From Tamarix chinensis (taxonomy: Eukaryota > Streptophyta > Magnoliopsida > Caryophyllales > Tamaricaceae), in assembly GCA_030549775.1 (NCBI GenBank), contig CM060177.1, positions 54,810,638 through 54,874,637 on the forward strand: a stretch of DNA of 64,000 bases. Reading direction: 5' to 3'. A program made the position numbers and the translations under genes. Below are positions 1 through 10,648 of the stretch, piece after piece. Each line of letters starts with the position of its first letter. Within the stretch, counting starts at the first letter, position 1. Under the pieces are notes generated by a model. That model was not told the DNA's origin. It ran no database searches and saw only the letters and a list, made by a program, of their open reading frames with translations.

Positions 1-330
1 CTATTATTAATAATAATATTATTATCATCTTTATTATTATTAATATTATTATAAGTAATATGTGTTATTAATATTAATATTATTATTATTAAATGGTACC
101 TTTACTATTTAGAGGTAGGGTCAAAAACCCTACCTTATATTATTTAGGCTTAAGTTATTATTATTATTATTTTTATTATTATCATTACTAGCATTATTTT
201 GGTGGAGGGTATAAACCCTTATATCTCCATCCGTTTTGATTTACATTAATATTATTATTAGTATATTTAGTAGTATTTCGTATATTTATTATTAGTATAG
301 TATGATTTTTTTAGAACCTAGTCTTAGGTT
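1..330. repeat. TTA/AAT-rich low-complexity tract inside LTR L1
   Basis: Imperfect ATT/TTA trinucleotides are interrupted by two short conserved blocks, GGTAGGGTCAAAAACCC near 114 and a GGTGGAGGGTATAAACCC-like block near 201. Both blocks recur at 63,761 and 63,909, so the tract is an LTR component and not an independent microsatellite. Confidence 0.8.
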
Positions 331-709
331 AAGTTAGTAAATAATAGTATTTTTAGGAGGGAACCTAATTCTATTTTTTCCCTTATAATAGGTGAGACCA
401 GTCAAAGCCCTAAAGAGGTATAGGAGCATACTCCAAGACCGGTGACATTTTAGGTAAAGGAGTACTAAGGCCATTTGTATATTTTGTGTTTTATATGCCA
501 TAAATGGCATGTGATGTGAATTATAATGTATTTTATGTGTATTTGTATAACTATCATATGTGAAGCATGATATGGAGTTAAGGTAAAATCGTACATTAAA
601 TTGTGGCATGTGTATTATGTGTATGGGTTGTGTTATTATTGTGGGGTGGTGTGGCCCATAAGACATACATGATAGGGTTTGTAAAATAATGATGGGGAGT
701 GTCATAATG

Positions 710-966
710 TTTGCATGGTGTTAGGGTTTGCATAGAGTTGGAGTTTGCATGGGGTTAATGTTTTGCATGGAGTTAGGGTTTGCATGGGCTTGGGGGTTGC
801 ATGGTGTTAGGGTTTGCATAGAGTTGGGGGTTGCATGGAGCTAGGGTTTGCATGGAGTAGGGTTTGCATGGAAGTAGGGTTTGCATGGAGCTAGGGTTTA
901 TATGGAAGTAGGGTTGGCATGGAAGTAGGGTTTGTATGGAGTTAGGGTTTGCATGGGTGTTAGGTT
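710..966 (+). repeat. 17-bp minisatellite, about 15 copies, unit TAGGGTTTGCATGGAGT
   Basis: About 15 head-to-tail copies with a period of 16-18 bases. Variants include GGTGT, GAAGT and GAGCT after GCATG. Each good unit carries AGGGTTT, the plant telobox core and also part of the TTTAGGG telomere repeat. It lies within LTR L1. Variation between units shows it is old. Confidence 0.9.
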
Positions 967-1107
967 ATGTTATGGTTGTGGTGCTCAACTAGGGTTTGGA
1001 TGATAAGAATAGAAGGAATGAGTCATGCATGTCTGGGCGAAAGCTTTTGAATAAAATACTTAAGACACTAATCATTTAACGTGAAAGATTATTGAGTCGG
1101 GTCCAAT

Positions 1108-1456
1108 CCGATCCAACGGTAAGAAATAGTTGTGTGGACCTGATGTCCCACAAGTGACCGATCCACCGACGAGAAATAGTGGTGTGGACTATGGTCTCGT
1201 AAGTGATCGACCCACCGACAATAATAGTGGGGGATCCCAAGCTCAATAAACACAAATCAGGATTTCCTAAGACACGTAAAAGATACTAATTACTTACAGT
1301 GGAGCACTATATGAGCAGGAACCAAACCGATCCACCGGTTAGAAATAGTGGTGTGGACTATTGTCCCGCAAGTGACCGATCCATTGGTGAAAAAAATGTG
1401 GTGTGGACTATTGTCCAGCAAGTGGCCGACCCACCAACTAAAATAGTGAGGTGTTC
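1108..1456 (+). repeat. Two blocks of three ~50-bp LTR-internal repeats
   Basis: The CCGATCCACCGG-type start appears at about 1,108, 1,158, 1,207, 1,327, 1,376 and 1,426, so spacing is 49-50 bases within each block. Units then carry AGAAATAGTGGTGTGGACTA. Related copies occur in L2 (18,014-18,110), L5 (near 37,308) and, on the other strand, L8 (60,690-60,929). Confidence 0.85.
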
Positions 1457-2205
1457 CTATACTTACATGTATTTGATATAAGGCATGGTGTGAATCGACT
1501 TCCGATAAAAGATTAATTAAATAATTAATATGGACTATTTGGGCCTTTATATGTGAGCTTGACCATTATAAGCTATATAATACTCTGCATGATTTTATGT
1601 ATTATACGTGTGAGTTTTAAAGTGTAAGCCTAATATTATCTCGCATGATTTTGTGTGCTTGTGTGTTGGCCTTAGTGCTCGATTATCTTTCTTAGTACGT
1701 AGCATACTTATCACCCCTTTTATGGGTGTTACTCATTGTCACGAGCAGAAAGCCCGTCTGATGTGTTGTAGGTACGTGATGCCTTCTTTGATTCCATTAA
1801 TGTCTATGGGACATCAAGTGGGGCCGAGTGATGATTTGGGCTGGATTGGGTCCAGGAGTGGTGTGGCCTTTTTTCCATATTGAGATTATTATTCTTTTTC
1901 CCTTTTAACTATTTTTTAAAACCCAGAAACAATTTTATTATTGTAGCTATGTTATTCTCTGAAGAACTATCTCTCGTGTTTCGGATTATGTAAAATTTAT
2001 GCATACTTTGATTATGAATTTGTGAACTTTCATTTATGTATTAATGTGTGATGATAGAAATATTTTTATTAGCCTTAGCACTTGGTACTGGAATGGTAGG
2101 AATGAATCAATCAAGTACTAAGTGTAACGGTAGCATCCCCAGAATTTACAGGTCTTAATATTAAAGGTCTTGTTTTAAAAAAAATGTATAAATTTTGGTG
2201 TGTTT

Positions 2206-3089
2206 CACTAGTCCAATCATAAATATATTCTACTATACGGTAACCAACTAAGTGAAACTAACAACATACCCACATAAGATACTCATCATAAAAATTATAA
2301 TCTTAAAATATTTTTTAATTATTTCTCTATTGATAAAAATGTGTCATTTAATATGAAGAAAAGATAAATTACCGAACTCGTCCTTTCATTTACTCCAACT
2401 AGATTTGTCAATGAGTTAGATTGAATCAAACTTCCTCTTATTATTCTCAACATGTTTAAAATAAGGACATAATCTTAACTTTCATATTTAACAAAAAATC
2501 TTAGTCAAACTATCATGTAATCATTCAAGCTTAGCATAATAAAAATTAAGTACATATTAATAAGATAATATATACTAGTTGAGTATAAAAATATGATATT
2601 ATTAAAATTTAGTTTAGAATAATGTATATAATATTTTTTTAGAAGAGAACATATTAATTATGATATTTAGTATAATAGACACTAAACCCTTACCCTAAGC
2701 CTAACTCTAATGCTAACCCGAACCCTAATAAATTATAATAAAAACTAACTCTAAATCTAATCAACCATAATCCTAAACCTAGATAACTAAAATTAAACCC
2801 TAATAAATCCTATATTATAATTATACACAGTTATTTGTGCTAATTAAATTATTTTCTTTTATTTCTTTATTATTTTTTTATGTTTATTTAATATTCATCA
2901 AATAAAAATTAATAACATGCAACTCTAATTGAAAATTGCATTATATTTTCATTTAATTATATGCTATTTCCTAACATCCTAGTGTCTTCAACTTATTAAA
3001 GAAGATGTATATATATATATATACTTTTATTGAGTGACATTATAAATATTTTTAAGTATTTTATTTCTCTTAGTAATTAAGCACTAAAA
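2206..3089. other. AT-rich spacer without recognisable genes
   Basis: No coding domain on either strand. It holds the telomere-like stretch listed separately, a short (AT)n run near 3,007-3,025 and otherwise simple AT-rich sequence. Confidence 0.6.
2684..2815. repeat. Degenerate telomere-like (CCCTAA) stretch
   Basis: Scattered AACCCTAA and CCTAA-type words (AAACCCTTACCCTAAGCC at the start, AACCCGAACCCTAATAAA, AAACCCTAATAAATCC at the end) are separated by CTAA-rich degenerate units. This resembles a decayed interstitial telomeric repeat. Chance in CTAA-rich DNA remains possible because no perfect tandem CCCTAAA array survives. Confidence 0.5.
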
Positions 3090-4014
3090 TGGTATGTACA
3101 CGTGTAAGGTCAGCCAACACATTCTTGCATGTTAATAACATCGATAAATTCAACAACAAATAGCAACATATTTCACTATCACATTCAACAACAAACAACA
3201 ACACATTTTTCAAAAACTAACAATGATTTTTCCATAACAAAAAATGCAACTTGGATCTATATGCATGCATTTATATATATATATATATATATTATATATA
3301 TTAATATATATATATATATAATATATATATATATAATATATATATATAATATATATATATAATAAGAGAATAAGCTAGGGAAGAATTGAACCATACATAG
3401 GAGGAACAACAACGGAAAGAAGAGTGGTGGAAAGCAAGAGGACCAGTGATAACCATCTATGAACATGATGGATCAAGAAAGACCCAATGCTTGAGAGGAG
3501 CACAACAATGGCAGGACATGAAACAATGAGAATAATAGTGGTGTGGTGGCATGAGAATGAGTGGTTTCCCAGATTTAAGAGGTGTAAAATAGGACGAGTA
3601 GTGGGTGTCTAGAGTTGAGAGGAGGAGGTGTGGTGGTGCATGATGCAATGGGTCAATGGTTCCAAGAAAACAAGTAAGAGAGGCAAGGTGTTGAATGAAC
3701 AAGAGAGTATGAAATTTTGGGCATGAAAACAAGACCTAAAAAAATATGAGGCAGAAGATTAGAGATTTAATAATGGTTCTTGATTAGTGATTTAATAATG
3801 ATTCTTATAAGAACCATTATTAAAACAACCATGTCCAATTTTATAATAGAGGTCCTTTTAATAATTGTTTTTACAAGTACCGTTATTAAAACTACAATGT
3901 GTAATTTTAGGATGTAGGTTTTAATAATGGTCTTAACCTACAACTACTATTAGAATTTCCTCAACGATCTCATACATTAATTTTCCATTATTATTTCCCA
4001 TTTCCATAGTAGTG
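3090..4014. mobile_element. CACTA-like (En/Spm) transposon end, non-coding
   Basis: The right edge reads CCATAGTAGTG, whose complement starts CACTACTATGG, the usual CACTA-superfamily terminus. Just inside it (3,766-3,934) lie repeated palindromic modules, TTTAATAATGGTTCTT and AAGAACCATTATTAAAA in both orientations, which look like CACTA subterminal repeats. No transposase is visible. The left end was not found; 3,090 is a guess from where CAACAACA-rich sequence starts. It is probably a deleted non-autonomous copy or a terminal fragment. Confidence 0.5.
3271..3364. repeat. (TA)n microsatellite
   Basis: About 90 bases of nearly pure alternating TA with occasional TTA interruptions, inside the CACTA-like segment. 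Apparent Ile/Tyr-rich reading frames on both strands are artefacts of this repeat. Confidence 0.95.
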
Positions 4015-4017
4015 ATG

Positions 4018-4690
4018 GTAACTCTAATGAGGTTTTGTTAAGTAATTCTTACAAGTATTATATATGTTTATAAGAGGAAAAATTTGCCAAATATATCAAG
4101 TGTGTAAGACAATGACAAGTCAAGTATTACTAAGTTTTATTAAAGATAAAGCTATAAGAAATGAATCTTGATTACTTGATTATTTAATTGCTATATAAGT
4201 AGGGTTTTTTATATTTAATATTTTTTTATAAATTTTGTAATTTCTTGTAACTTGTAATTGTGGATCAATATATGAATAATATGGCATGTGGTGCATTATT
4301 TTAACTTTGTATTCAACTTGCTAGACCGGTTGGGTTGGCTTGGATAATCATGGGGGAACTAAGGCCTTATGTATCTATATATATACATATGTGTGTCAAC
4401 TTGTTCACAGAACAAATGATCAAATGGAATAAGATTACCAACATTTTTAAAAAAAAAATCATCTTCTTCAAGTGAGAGTTATCTTGAGAGTTTGGGTTTC
4501 TTCTTTAAAGAAAACTTGGTAATTTATCTTTAGAATTGAATGGCTTGTTGGAACTTCAATCCCACTATTACCATATTGTCAATTACCTCCATAACTTTAA
4601 AGATTTTTCTACTGCAAGGAAAAAAGATAAAAGATCCTACATTAAAAAATATTAATTTTCCATTTATCTTTCACATCACCTAGTCCCAAT
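4018..4690 (+). mobile_element. Chromovirus 3' region/LTR fragment, copy of 19,503-20,140
   Basis: Non-coding. It aligns with the sequence downstream of the integrase end at 18,870-19,440: TTAAGTAATTCTTACAAG here against TTAAGTGATTCTTGCATG there, then shared GACAAAGCTA-, GTAATTGTGG- and TATATATA-type blocks, a CAAATGATC/AAGAG stretch and a GATCCTACATT block. The TATATA run at ~4,375 would be the LTR promoter. It abuts the Athila-like element that follows, so the junction is probably recombinant. Confidence 0.5.
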
Positions 4691-4751
4691 GGGATCGACC
4701 TTACATACTACTTCAACACTATACACTTGTAGTTAGAAGTCATCAAGTTTT

Positions 4752-4769
4752 TGGCACCATTGCTAGGAA
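4752..4769 (+). promoter_or_regulatory. Primer binding site, tRNA-Asp type
   Basis: TGGCACCATTGCTAGGAA resembles TGGCGCCGTTGCCGGGGA, the site usual in plant Athila/Tat elements, with changes mostly of the C-to-T/G-to-A kind. It lies seven bases after the LTR end TCATCA. Confidence 0.75.
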
Positions 4770-5004
4770 CTATGTAAAAATTAATCTCAAGATCTAAGAG
4801 ATATTCTTTAATTTAGACATTGTTGTTTCTTTTTATTTTATTTTATTTTCTTGATAATTTAAAACTTTGTTCATGTGTTTTTATGGCTTCATGTAGGATC
4901 TCTAGTGCATTACTTGCTCATGTGGGTGTGAGCTATAGACATTTGACATGTATATTTAGAGGACTTTCCATAGGTTGTACGGATTGCATAGAGTTGTTCA
5001 ATGC

Positions 5005-6715
5005 ATGGATAAAATGGAGAACCAACAAGCTCCTAATCCGCAAGACTTGCATCCTCCAAATGTGTGGAATCCAAAATTATAACATAATGTGGCTCTTCCA
5101 AAGGAACCATTTTAGGTGCAATTCAAAGCTCTAGTGGGTAGATCTCTTAGAGATTGTGCCACCCCAAATCTTGATGGCGTAGTCTCCAACATCATATGGT
5201 TAGCCATGCAAGCACACAACTTTGAAATTAAACTGTCCATTATTTAGATTATTCAAACAATAGTTCAATTTGGAGGACTGACAAATGATTACTTGATGGC
5301 TCATATTGAAAATGTTTACAAAATTTATGATACTTTTAGGTATAATGGAGTTTTTGATGATGCTATAAGGCCTTTGATTGTTCCTTTTCTCTCTTATGGA
5401 TAAAGCCAAGAGTTGGCTACATTCCTTTTTTAATGGAATCAATTACTACGTCAGATGATATGGCTCTGCATTTTCTTGCTAAATTCCTTCCACTATCAAA
5501 AATTGTTAAGATGAGAAATGATATTGCCACTTTTATGCAACATCATTAGGATTTTTTATAAGAAGCATAGGAATGATTTAAAGAATTACTAAGAAACTTT
5601 CCTCACCGTGGCCTACATATTTAGCTATAGACTTATACTTTTTATATCGATTTGTTATCTATGAACTATTCCATGCTTGATGTAGCTGTAGATCGGATAA
5701 TCATGAACAAGACTACAAAAGATACATTTGATTTTATTGAGAAGTTAGCATCTAATAGTCTCTTGTGGTAAGCTGAGAGATTACCTAGTAAGAGTGAGGG
5801 CATCCATTCTATCAATGTGGTTACTAATATTTAGGCTTAATTAGATGCTTTGACTAAATAATTAGCTAACTTGAGTGCTTCAATTATGCAAGTCCTAATT
5901 GTGAGATGTGGCTTATATGGTGCACCTCACACTGGCATTGAGTACCAAGTGGGTAGCCCTTTTATACAATCATCTAAGCAGGCTAATTTTGTTTCAAATT
6001 TTGGTAGGTTCAACAATAATCATTAATCAAACACCTAAAATACTGGTTGGAGGAATCACCTAAATTCTTATTAGAGAAATCAAAACCATACTCAGGCTCC
6101 AAGTCCAGTAAGAGCATCTCTATGATACCAAAAAATAACCCCTAAATGAAAACCAAGTTAGGAAGAATTGCTTACTGAGTTCATAAACCAAATCAGGTAT
6201 AGAGTCCAAAATTAAGACACTAGAAAGCAAAATAAAGATCCTTTTTTGAAGAACATAGAGGGCCGAGTAATATATTTGGCAAATATGATCTCTAAAAGAG
6301 ACCAAGGAATCTTGCTTAGCTATACAAAAAGGATGCCACAAGAGGATGCAAATGCAATCACTTTGAGGAGTGGTAAAGAGTTTTCTATTGTAACATATCA
6401 GATATTGGAAGAACAAGGAAAGAAATAGGTAATGGATGAGCAATCCATAGAAATTTATAATTCACAAAAGGAGGTAAGAGATGACCCCGCACCTAGTGAG
6501 AGTTCACATCATAAGGTAAAACCTTATCAACGTCACATACCATATCTCAAAAGGTTAAAACAACAAAAATTAGATACACAAATTTCTATGTTTATTGAAA
6601 TTATTAAGAAATTATATATAAATATTCCATTTGCTTAAGCTTTAACCCAAATGCCTAGTTATGATAAATTTTTGAAGGAAATGTTTTCTATCAAAGGAAA
6701 CTAAAGGATTGTGAA
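5005..6715 (+). pseudogene. Decayed gag of Athila-like element 1
   Basis: Capsid-type polyprotein that would form the virus-like particle. Across shifting frames the translation shows HNFEIKLSII, VQFGGLTNDYL and YNGVFDDAIRP, matching the conserved NNFELKP, VQFGGL and NGVSDDAIRLRLFPFSL blocks of Athila gag. A zinc-knuckle-like stretch (GAPHTGIEYQVG) falls near 5,920-5,955. The linker to protease reads YLKRLKQQKLD then INIPFA and MPSYDKF at about 6,540-6,670. Many stops and frameshifts make it non-functional. Confidence 0.7.
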
Positions 6716-7272
6716 ATGGTTAGACTTAATGAAGAGTGTTTTTCTATTCTCCAAAACATACTACTATCTAAGCTAAGTGATCCAACAACAATTACTATTC
6801 CTTATAATATTGGTGGTTTACATTTTAATAAGGTTCTTTATGATCTTCATGAAAGTATTAGCTTATGCCTTTATCCATTTTCAAGAAGCTTGTATTAGGT
6901 GAAATAAAGATCACCACAATATCTCTCTAGCTAGTAGAGTCTTTAATAAGTTATTCATGAGGTATAATAGACGATGTGCTTGTCAAGGTCTACAAGTTCA
7001 TATTTCCTATCGACTTCTTTATCCTAGACATGGAAGATGATCGTGACGTACCTATTATATTTTGGAGAATGTTCCTTCTTATAGTAGGTGTGATCATTGA
7101 TGTGAAAAAAGGGAAGCATTCTCTTACTATTGAGGATGAGAATATGCATTTTTCTTTATTTGCTAATATGTGCATTCCCCTAAATAGTGATGTTTTTTAT
7201 AGGATTGATTCTATTGATAAGGTATTAAAGGAAGATTCCAAAGAACAAAATTTATGGACTCATTTGAAATAG
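6716..7272 (+). pseudogene. Retroviral-type aspartic protease of Athila-like element 1
   Basis: The first open stretch (6,716-6,898) contains EECFSILQN, DPTTITIP and LYDLHES. In the family the active site is DLGAS; the Asp is kept but the following Gly is not. The second stretch (6,976-7,272) reads VKVYKFIFPIDFFILDMEDD and DVPIIFWRMF, matching the conserved FIFPVDFVVLDMEEDxEVPIILGRPF region. A stop separates the halves. Reverse transcriptase should follow but is missing. Function would be cleavage of the Gag-Pol polyprotein. Confidence 0.75.
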
Positions 7273-7470
7273 AATTATGTGAAGGAAAGGCCGCCTGATA
7301 ATAGAAGTGTTATATAAATTCATGCAAAATGAAAAGAGAGAAGGAAGGCAATGAATGAATGGGCATTTGTTACTACTACTTGTGAAAATCAATTTAGATA
7401 GATGTTATAGAAACAAAAAATTTGATAACATAGGACTTGTTAACTAACTGGTGTGGGTTGAGCGATAAAG

Positions 7471-7519
7471 GAGTTGACCTAACAACTTTTAACAAGTAAT
7501 TCTTAGGACCCGGCCTAAG
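7471..7519 (+). promoter_or_regulatory. Conserved post-pol motif of Athila/Tat-like elements
   Basis: Contains AACAAGTAATTCTTAGGACC, a decayed form of the AGCGCTxxTTGGGAGGCAACCCA-like block commonly seen just after the pol stop in plant Athila/Tat elements. Equivalents are present at 45,060-45,106 and, on the minus strand, at 50,110-50,160. Its role is not known to me. Confidence 0.6.
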
Positions 7520-7639
7520 TTTTCATTTTTGTTTTTATTTTTCATTTTTTATATTTGTTATTTATAATTACCCATAGGCCTCTATGCATATATTTTGGTA
7601 CATTCTACGTTGGTTTTTGTTGGTTTGGTTTGGTTCTCA

Positions 7640-7788
7640 ACCCTATATCATACATCGGATAAGCAGTTGTCACCTATCATATGTTAGATGTAGTGGTAAC
7701 ACGCCATTTTTCCTGAGTGTTTATTAGTTTTCCACTTCAACAAGGTTTTCAAAGCAAATTTTTTCTATATTGAAAAATGTTTGTAACA
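7640..7788 (+). mobile_element. Short chromoviral LTR 3' end fragment
   Basis: GTGGTAACACGCCATTTTTC, then TTCCACTTCAACAAGG and GAAAAATG...GTAACA match the 3' end of L3 (25,045-25,139) in order and spacing. Only ~150 bases remain. It lies inside the 3' untranslated part of Athila-like element 1. Confidence 0.6.
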
Positions 7789-8783
7789 TGGGTGGTGTAG
7801 GTAAATCAAGAATGATGGGATTTTATACCATGAAAAATGATCGCAATAATTTTTATCACCAATGATAATTAGTATAGATGGATCTTCTTGGTATTATAAT
7901 AAATACACTCCTAGTAACTTGGCCACCCTTATTCTCTACCAACACCACCCACCGCGTATATATGGTCTATGAGTTCTTCTTTTCCCTATACCTTATCACC
8001 ACATTAGGGACAATATGTCTGTTAAACATGGAGGAGTAGTATCTTATATGTACGATGAAAAAAAATGAATAAGAAATTTAGGTTTAATTCTAATGTTGAT
8101 GACATTTGGTCCATTGAAAAGAAAAGAAAGAGAAAAAAATAAAAAAATATTTTTCTTGATAAGGTAAATGAGTCTTGTATAGCCATTTTTAGTCACACAT
8201 CATTGGTTATAGACTTGTAGCCCCACTTTCTAAAAACAAATTACCCTAACAATTTTACTTTTTACCCCATTATAACCTTAATAACATACCTTAAATAGTG
8301 TGTTATTTAAGCCTTTATAGAGATGGAGAATCAAGAATTATTGCAAATATATGGATGATCATGTTCGTGAGTGCAAGTACTTAAGAAAAATTTCAAATTT
8401 GATTCACATAAATAAAAATGAGAGAGTAGTGTCTTAGTATTTAAACTAAGGTAGCTAGTTTGAAATATGAGTGTTGTACAAGTTTAGTTGATAGCAACCT
8501 ACAACCAATGCAATATGTTATCTTTTAATGTTCCTTTTCGCAAGATTTTTAATTGAGAATTCAACAATACAATTACACTTCTTTCCTATGTACGCAACCC
8601 AAAAATATTTTTGAGAATTATGTTTTTGCATTTTGATGAGTATGGAGATGTTGATGAGTTGATCTGATTTGTTGTAATGTGAGTGTTTGAAAAATCTTTA
8701 TTGAGGAAGGGATCCCATTTCTCTCTATCACTTCTATTATCTGATTTTTTGTGTCTTGGTTGCTTGAGGACAAGAAACAAGTC
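7789..8783 (+). other. 3' untranslated part of Athila-like element 1
   Basis: No domain could be recognised in any frame. By position, between pol and the polypurine tract, it corresponds to the long 3' region that carries an env-like gene in some Athila elements, but no env-like reading frame survives here. Confidence 0.5.
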
Positions 8784-8797
8784 AAGGATGGGATAGT
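8784..8797 (+). promoter_or_regulatory. Polypurine tract
   Basis: AAGGATGGGATAGT lies directly before the LTR start TGATAGGAATAAA. It follows a TTGAGGACAAGAAACAAG stretch, which parallels the usual GAGGACAAGCAAxxGTxxAAGTTTGGGGGAGT context of these elements. Confidence 0.7.
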
Positions 8798-10232
8798 TGA
8801 TAGGAATAAATTATGTCAATCATATGGACTTTAACATGAATATTCAGAGGGATTATATGATATTTTTTTTAAACATTATTCCACATGTTCTTTTTATTGC
8901 TCTTGATCATATTTTGTATGTATTATGAGAAAATGTGATCAAAAGGAGCTGAAACATAATAGCTAGAAATAAAATAGAAGCAAACTCAAGTGCTCAAAGT
9001 ATTAAAAGGAAAAAAGACTTGCAAACCAACAATGATGTGATCTTAATTTATAAAAGTGTTGAATGTCAAACATGCAAATATTTCTGTTAGCATTCTAACT
9101 CATCAAAAATTGGCTCAATTTGAATTTAAACAAATAATTTATGGTAAGGATATGAAACATGTGTAAACTTGAAGTAGAAACCATCACGACAGCCATATCG
9201 TGTTTATTTACATAGTGTGTTAATGGTTGGTCAAGTATTTATAAGTTTTTTTCTTTTAATTTGAGGGAGAAACCAATGGGAAAATCATACTCCAATTTTA
9301 GGAGCACTAAAACTAGATCTCAGATTCTTTATTAAGCATCACCCATTCCAAGCCAACCCACAATTCATCCACAATATTTCATCTCTTGATCTATATTTCC
9401 TTTTCTCGATCAAATGGAGAGAATAGTGAATTTCTCATCTTGAATAATGAGTGTATTATATTTTTCCTTTGGATTTTTTTTAATTGTTGCAATTTTCTAT
9501 GTTTAATATGTTGAGCTGAATGAAATTAATATTTTGAACTAAACGAAAGTCATGGTTGGCTTATTAATTAGGGTCAAGCTAATGGGAAATCCCCTGATTC
9601 TGACATATTCAGAATCTTAACCCTGCCCAATCTAATTCCTTTTCATATGTGTTATATTAATATATTTAATTGGTATAATGGAGAAATTCATCATTTTTCT
9701 ATTAATATTTTAAGAAACCTAATGAGATTCGAGAGATAAGTTATAGTGGGCTCCATTTAAATGACTAGAGATCAAACAACAAAGTCGAGAGATGCTCGTA
9801 AGCCTCTACAAAGTCGAGAGATAAGTTATACATATAAATGCATTGAATATGTTTACATTCTTATTAGAGATAAATTAGTTTTAATAGACAATAAGTTATA
9901 GTGGCTTAAGAGAGCATTACACTACATACTTTGGTTATCATTCATGATAATGTGTTTTCATTCTTGATTTGGGGTTAATATTCGAACACATTGGGATTAA
10001 GGGTAATGATTGAACCTTATCCTTTTCTCTAATTGAATTTTACATGTTCTTATATTATTGTTAGGTTTTGTTTGCATATTTTATTTTTATTTATTATTAG
10101 TCATCATAAACCCCCTATCATTAATCTCGACATAGGAGATGTTTTCACCATCCTTTTTCTCATTTCCTATTCCATGTGGGATCAACCTTGCATGCTACTT
10201 CAACACTATGCACTTACAGTACGAAGTCATCA
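8798..10232 (+). mobile_element. 3' LTR of Athila-like element 1
   Basis: Starts TGATAGGAAT after the polypurine tract and ends GAAGTCATCA. The last ~70 bases (TGTGGGATCAACC, CTACTTCAACACTATGCACT) match the upstream LTR end at 4,680-4,745. Length is 1,435 bases, close to the ~1.4 kb of the other Athila-like LTRs here. Confidence 0.7.
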
Positions 10233-10648
10233 GTAGTTGCACAATGACTTCTACATCTCATAGCTATAGAAGCGTATAGCAAATCCTTTTCACATCGTTC
10301 ACATGTCAGTGATTGAGCTAAATAAAACATGAATGTATGATTGAAATGTCAAGATCTATGACACTATGATCCATGAGACCATTTCAAAACTTGTCGTCAT
10401 GGTTATGATTCTTTAGACGCATGATAGAGCTAAAAAATGGCAACTTGAAAAATCAAGGTATAAAAGAATTTACCCAAATTTTTGTAAATGTATGTTTTAG
10501 AAGAGCATAATTTTTCTAAGGTGGTAATGTCATGGTCTTTAGCTTTGAGTAGGGTTTATTTGACATGTGAGACTTATGCCCCTAAATATTTCAAATTGTT
10601 TGACCAATGTTGACTTCAATGATGAAGTCCCATTTAAGGGCATATTGA
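10233..10648. other. Unassigned 0.4-kb spacer
   Basis: Lies between the 3' LTR of Athila-like element 1 and LTR L4. I see no reading frame, repeat or domain in it. Confidence 0.4.

Larger units (their letters stand above)
1..2205 (+). mobile_element. 3' part of a long chromoviral LTR (L1)
   Basis: Non-coding. The window opens inside this LTR. Its first ~300 bases match 63,655-64,000, where a second copy of the family (L7) runs off the other end. Further in it carries a 17-bp minisatellite and a ~50-bp tandem motif that recurs in other LTRs here. Near 2,120 it has the GGTAGCATCCCC block that corresponds to GGTAACACTCC at 25,050 and 7,690, both close to LTR 3' ends. The end is placed at the degenerate GGTGTGTTTCA at about 2,195-2,205, equivalent to GGGTGTTACA. 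Long LTRs of this layout are typical of Tekay/Del chromoviruses; the clade is inferred, since no coding region is attached. Confidence 0.6.
4690..10232 (+). mobile_element. Athila/Tat-like Ty3/gypsy element 1, internally deleted
   Basis: In order: an LTR end (GGGATCGACCTTACATAC ... TCATCA), a tRNA-Asp-type primer site, decayed gag, a protease, then the post-pol motif at 7,471-7,519 with no RT, RNase H or integrase between them. A polypurine tract and a 1.4-kb 3' LTR follow. The upstream LTR shares only its last ~70 bases with the 3' LTR, so it is truncated or exchanged. Without pol it could only have moved with enzymes supplied in trans. The clade call rests on gag, protease and primer site. 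Confidence 0.7.

Noticed and set aside
334..705. A 123-residue minus-strand frame
   Set aside because: Lies inside LTR L1 next to a minisatellite; His/Thr/Ile-rich composition without a motif, so taken as chance.
710..966. Regularly spaced repeat as a CRISPR array
   Set aside because: Units are contiguous 17-mers with no spacers, in plant LTR sequence.
1299..1481. 60-residue plus-strand frame with a repeated segment
   Set aside because: The protein repeat only mirrors the ~50-base LTR tandem repeat.
3129..3466. Ile/Tyr-rich reading frames on both strands
   Set aside because: They are translations of the (TA)n microsatellite at 3,271-3,364.
8798..10232. Primer-site-like search after the 3' LTR of Athila-like element 1
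   Set aside because: No TGGCGCC-like or TGGTATCAGAGC-like word follows 10,232, which agrees with it being the 3' copy.
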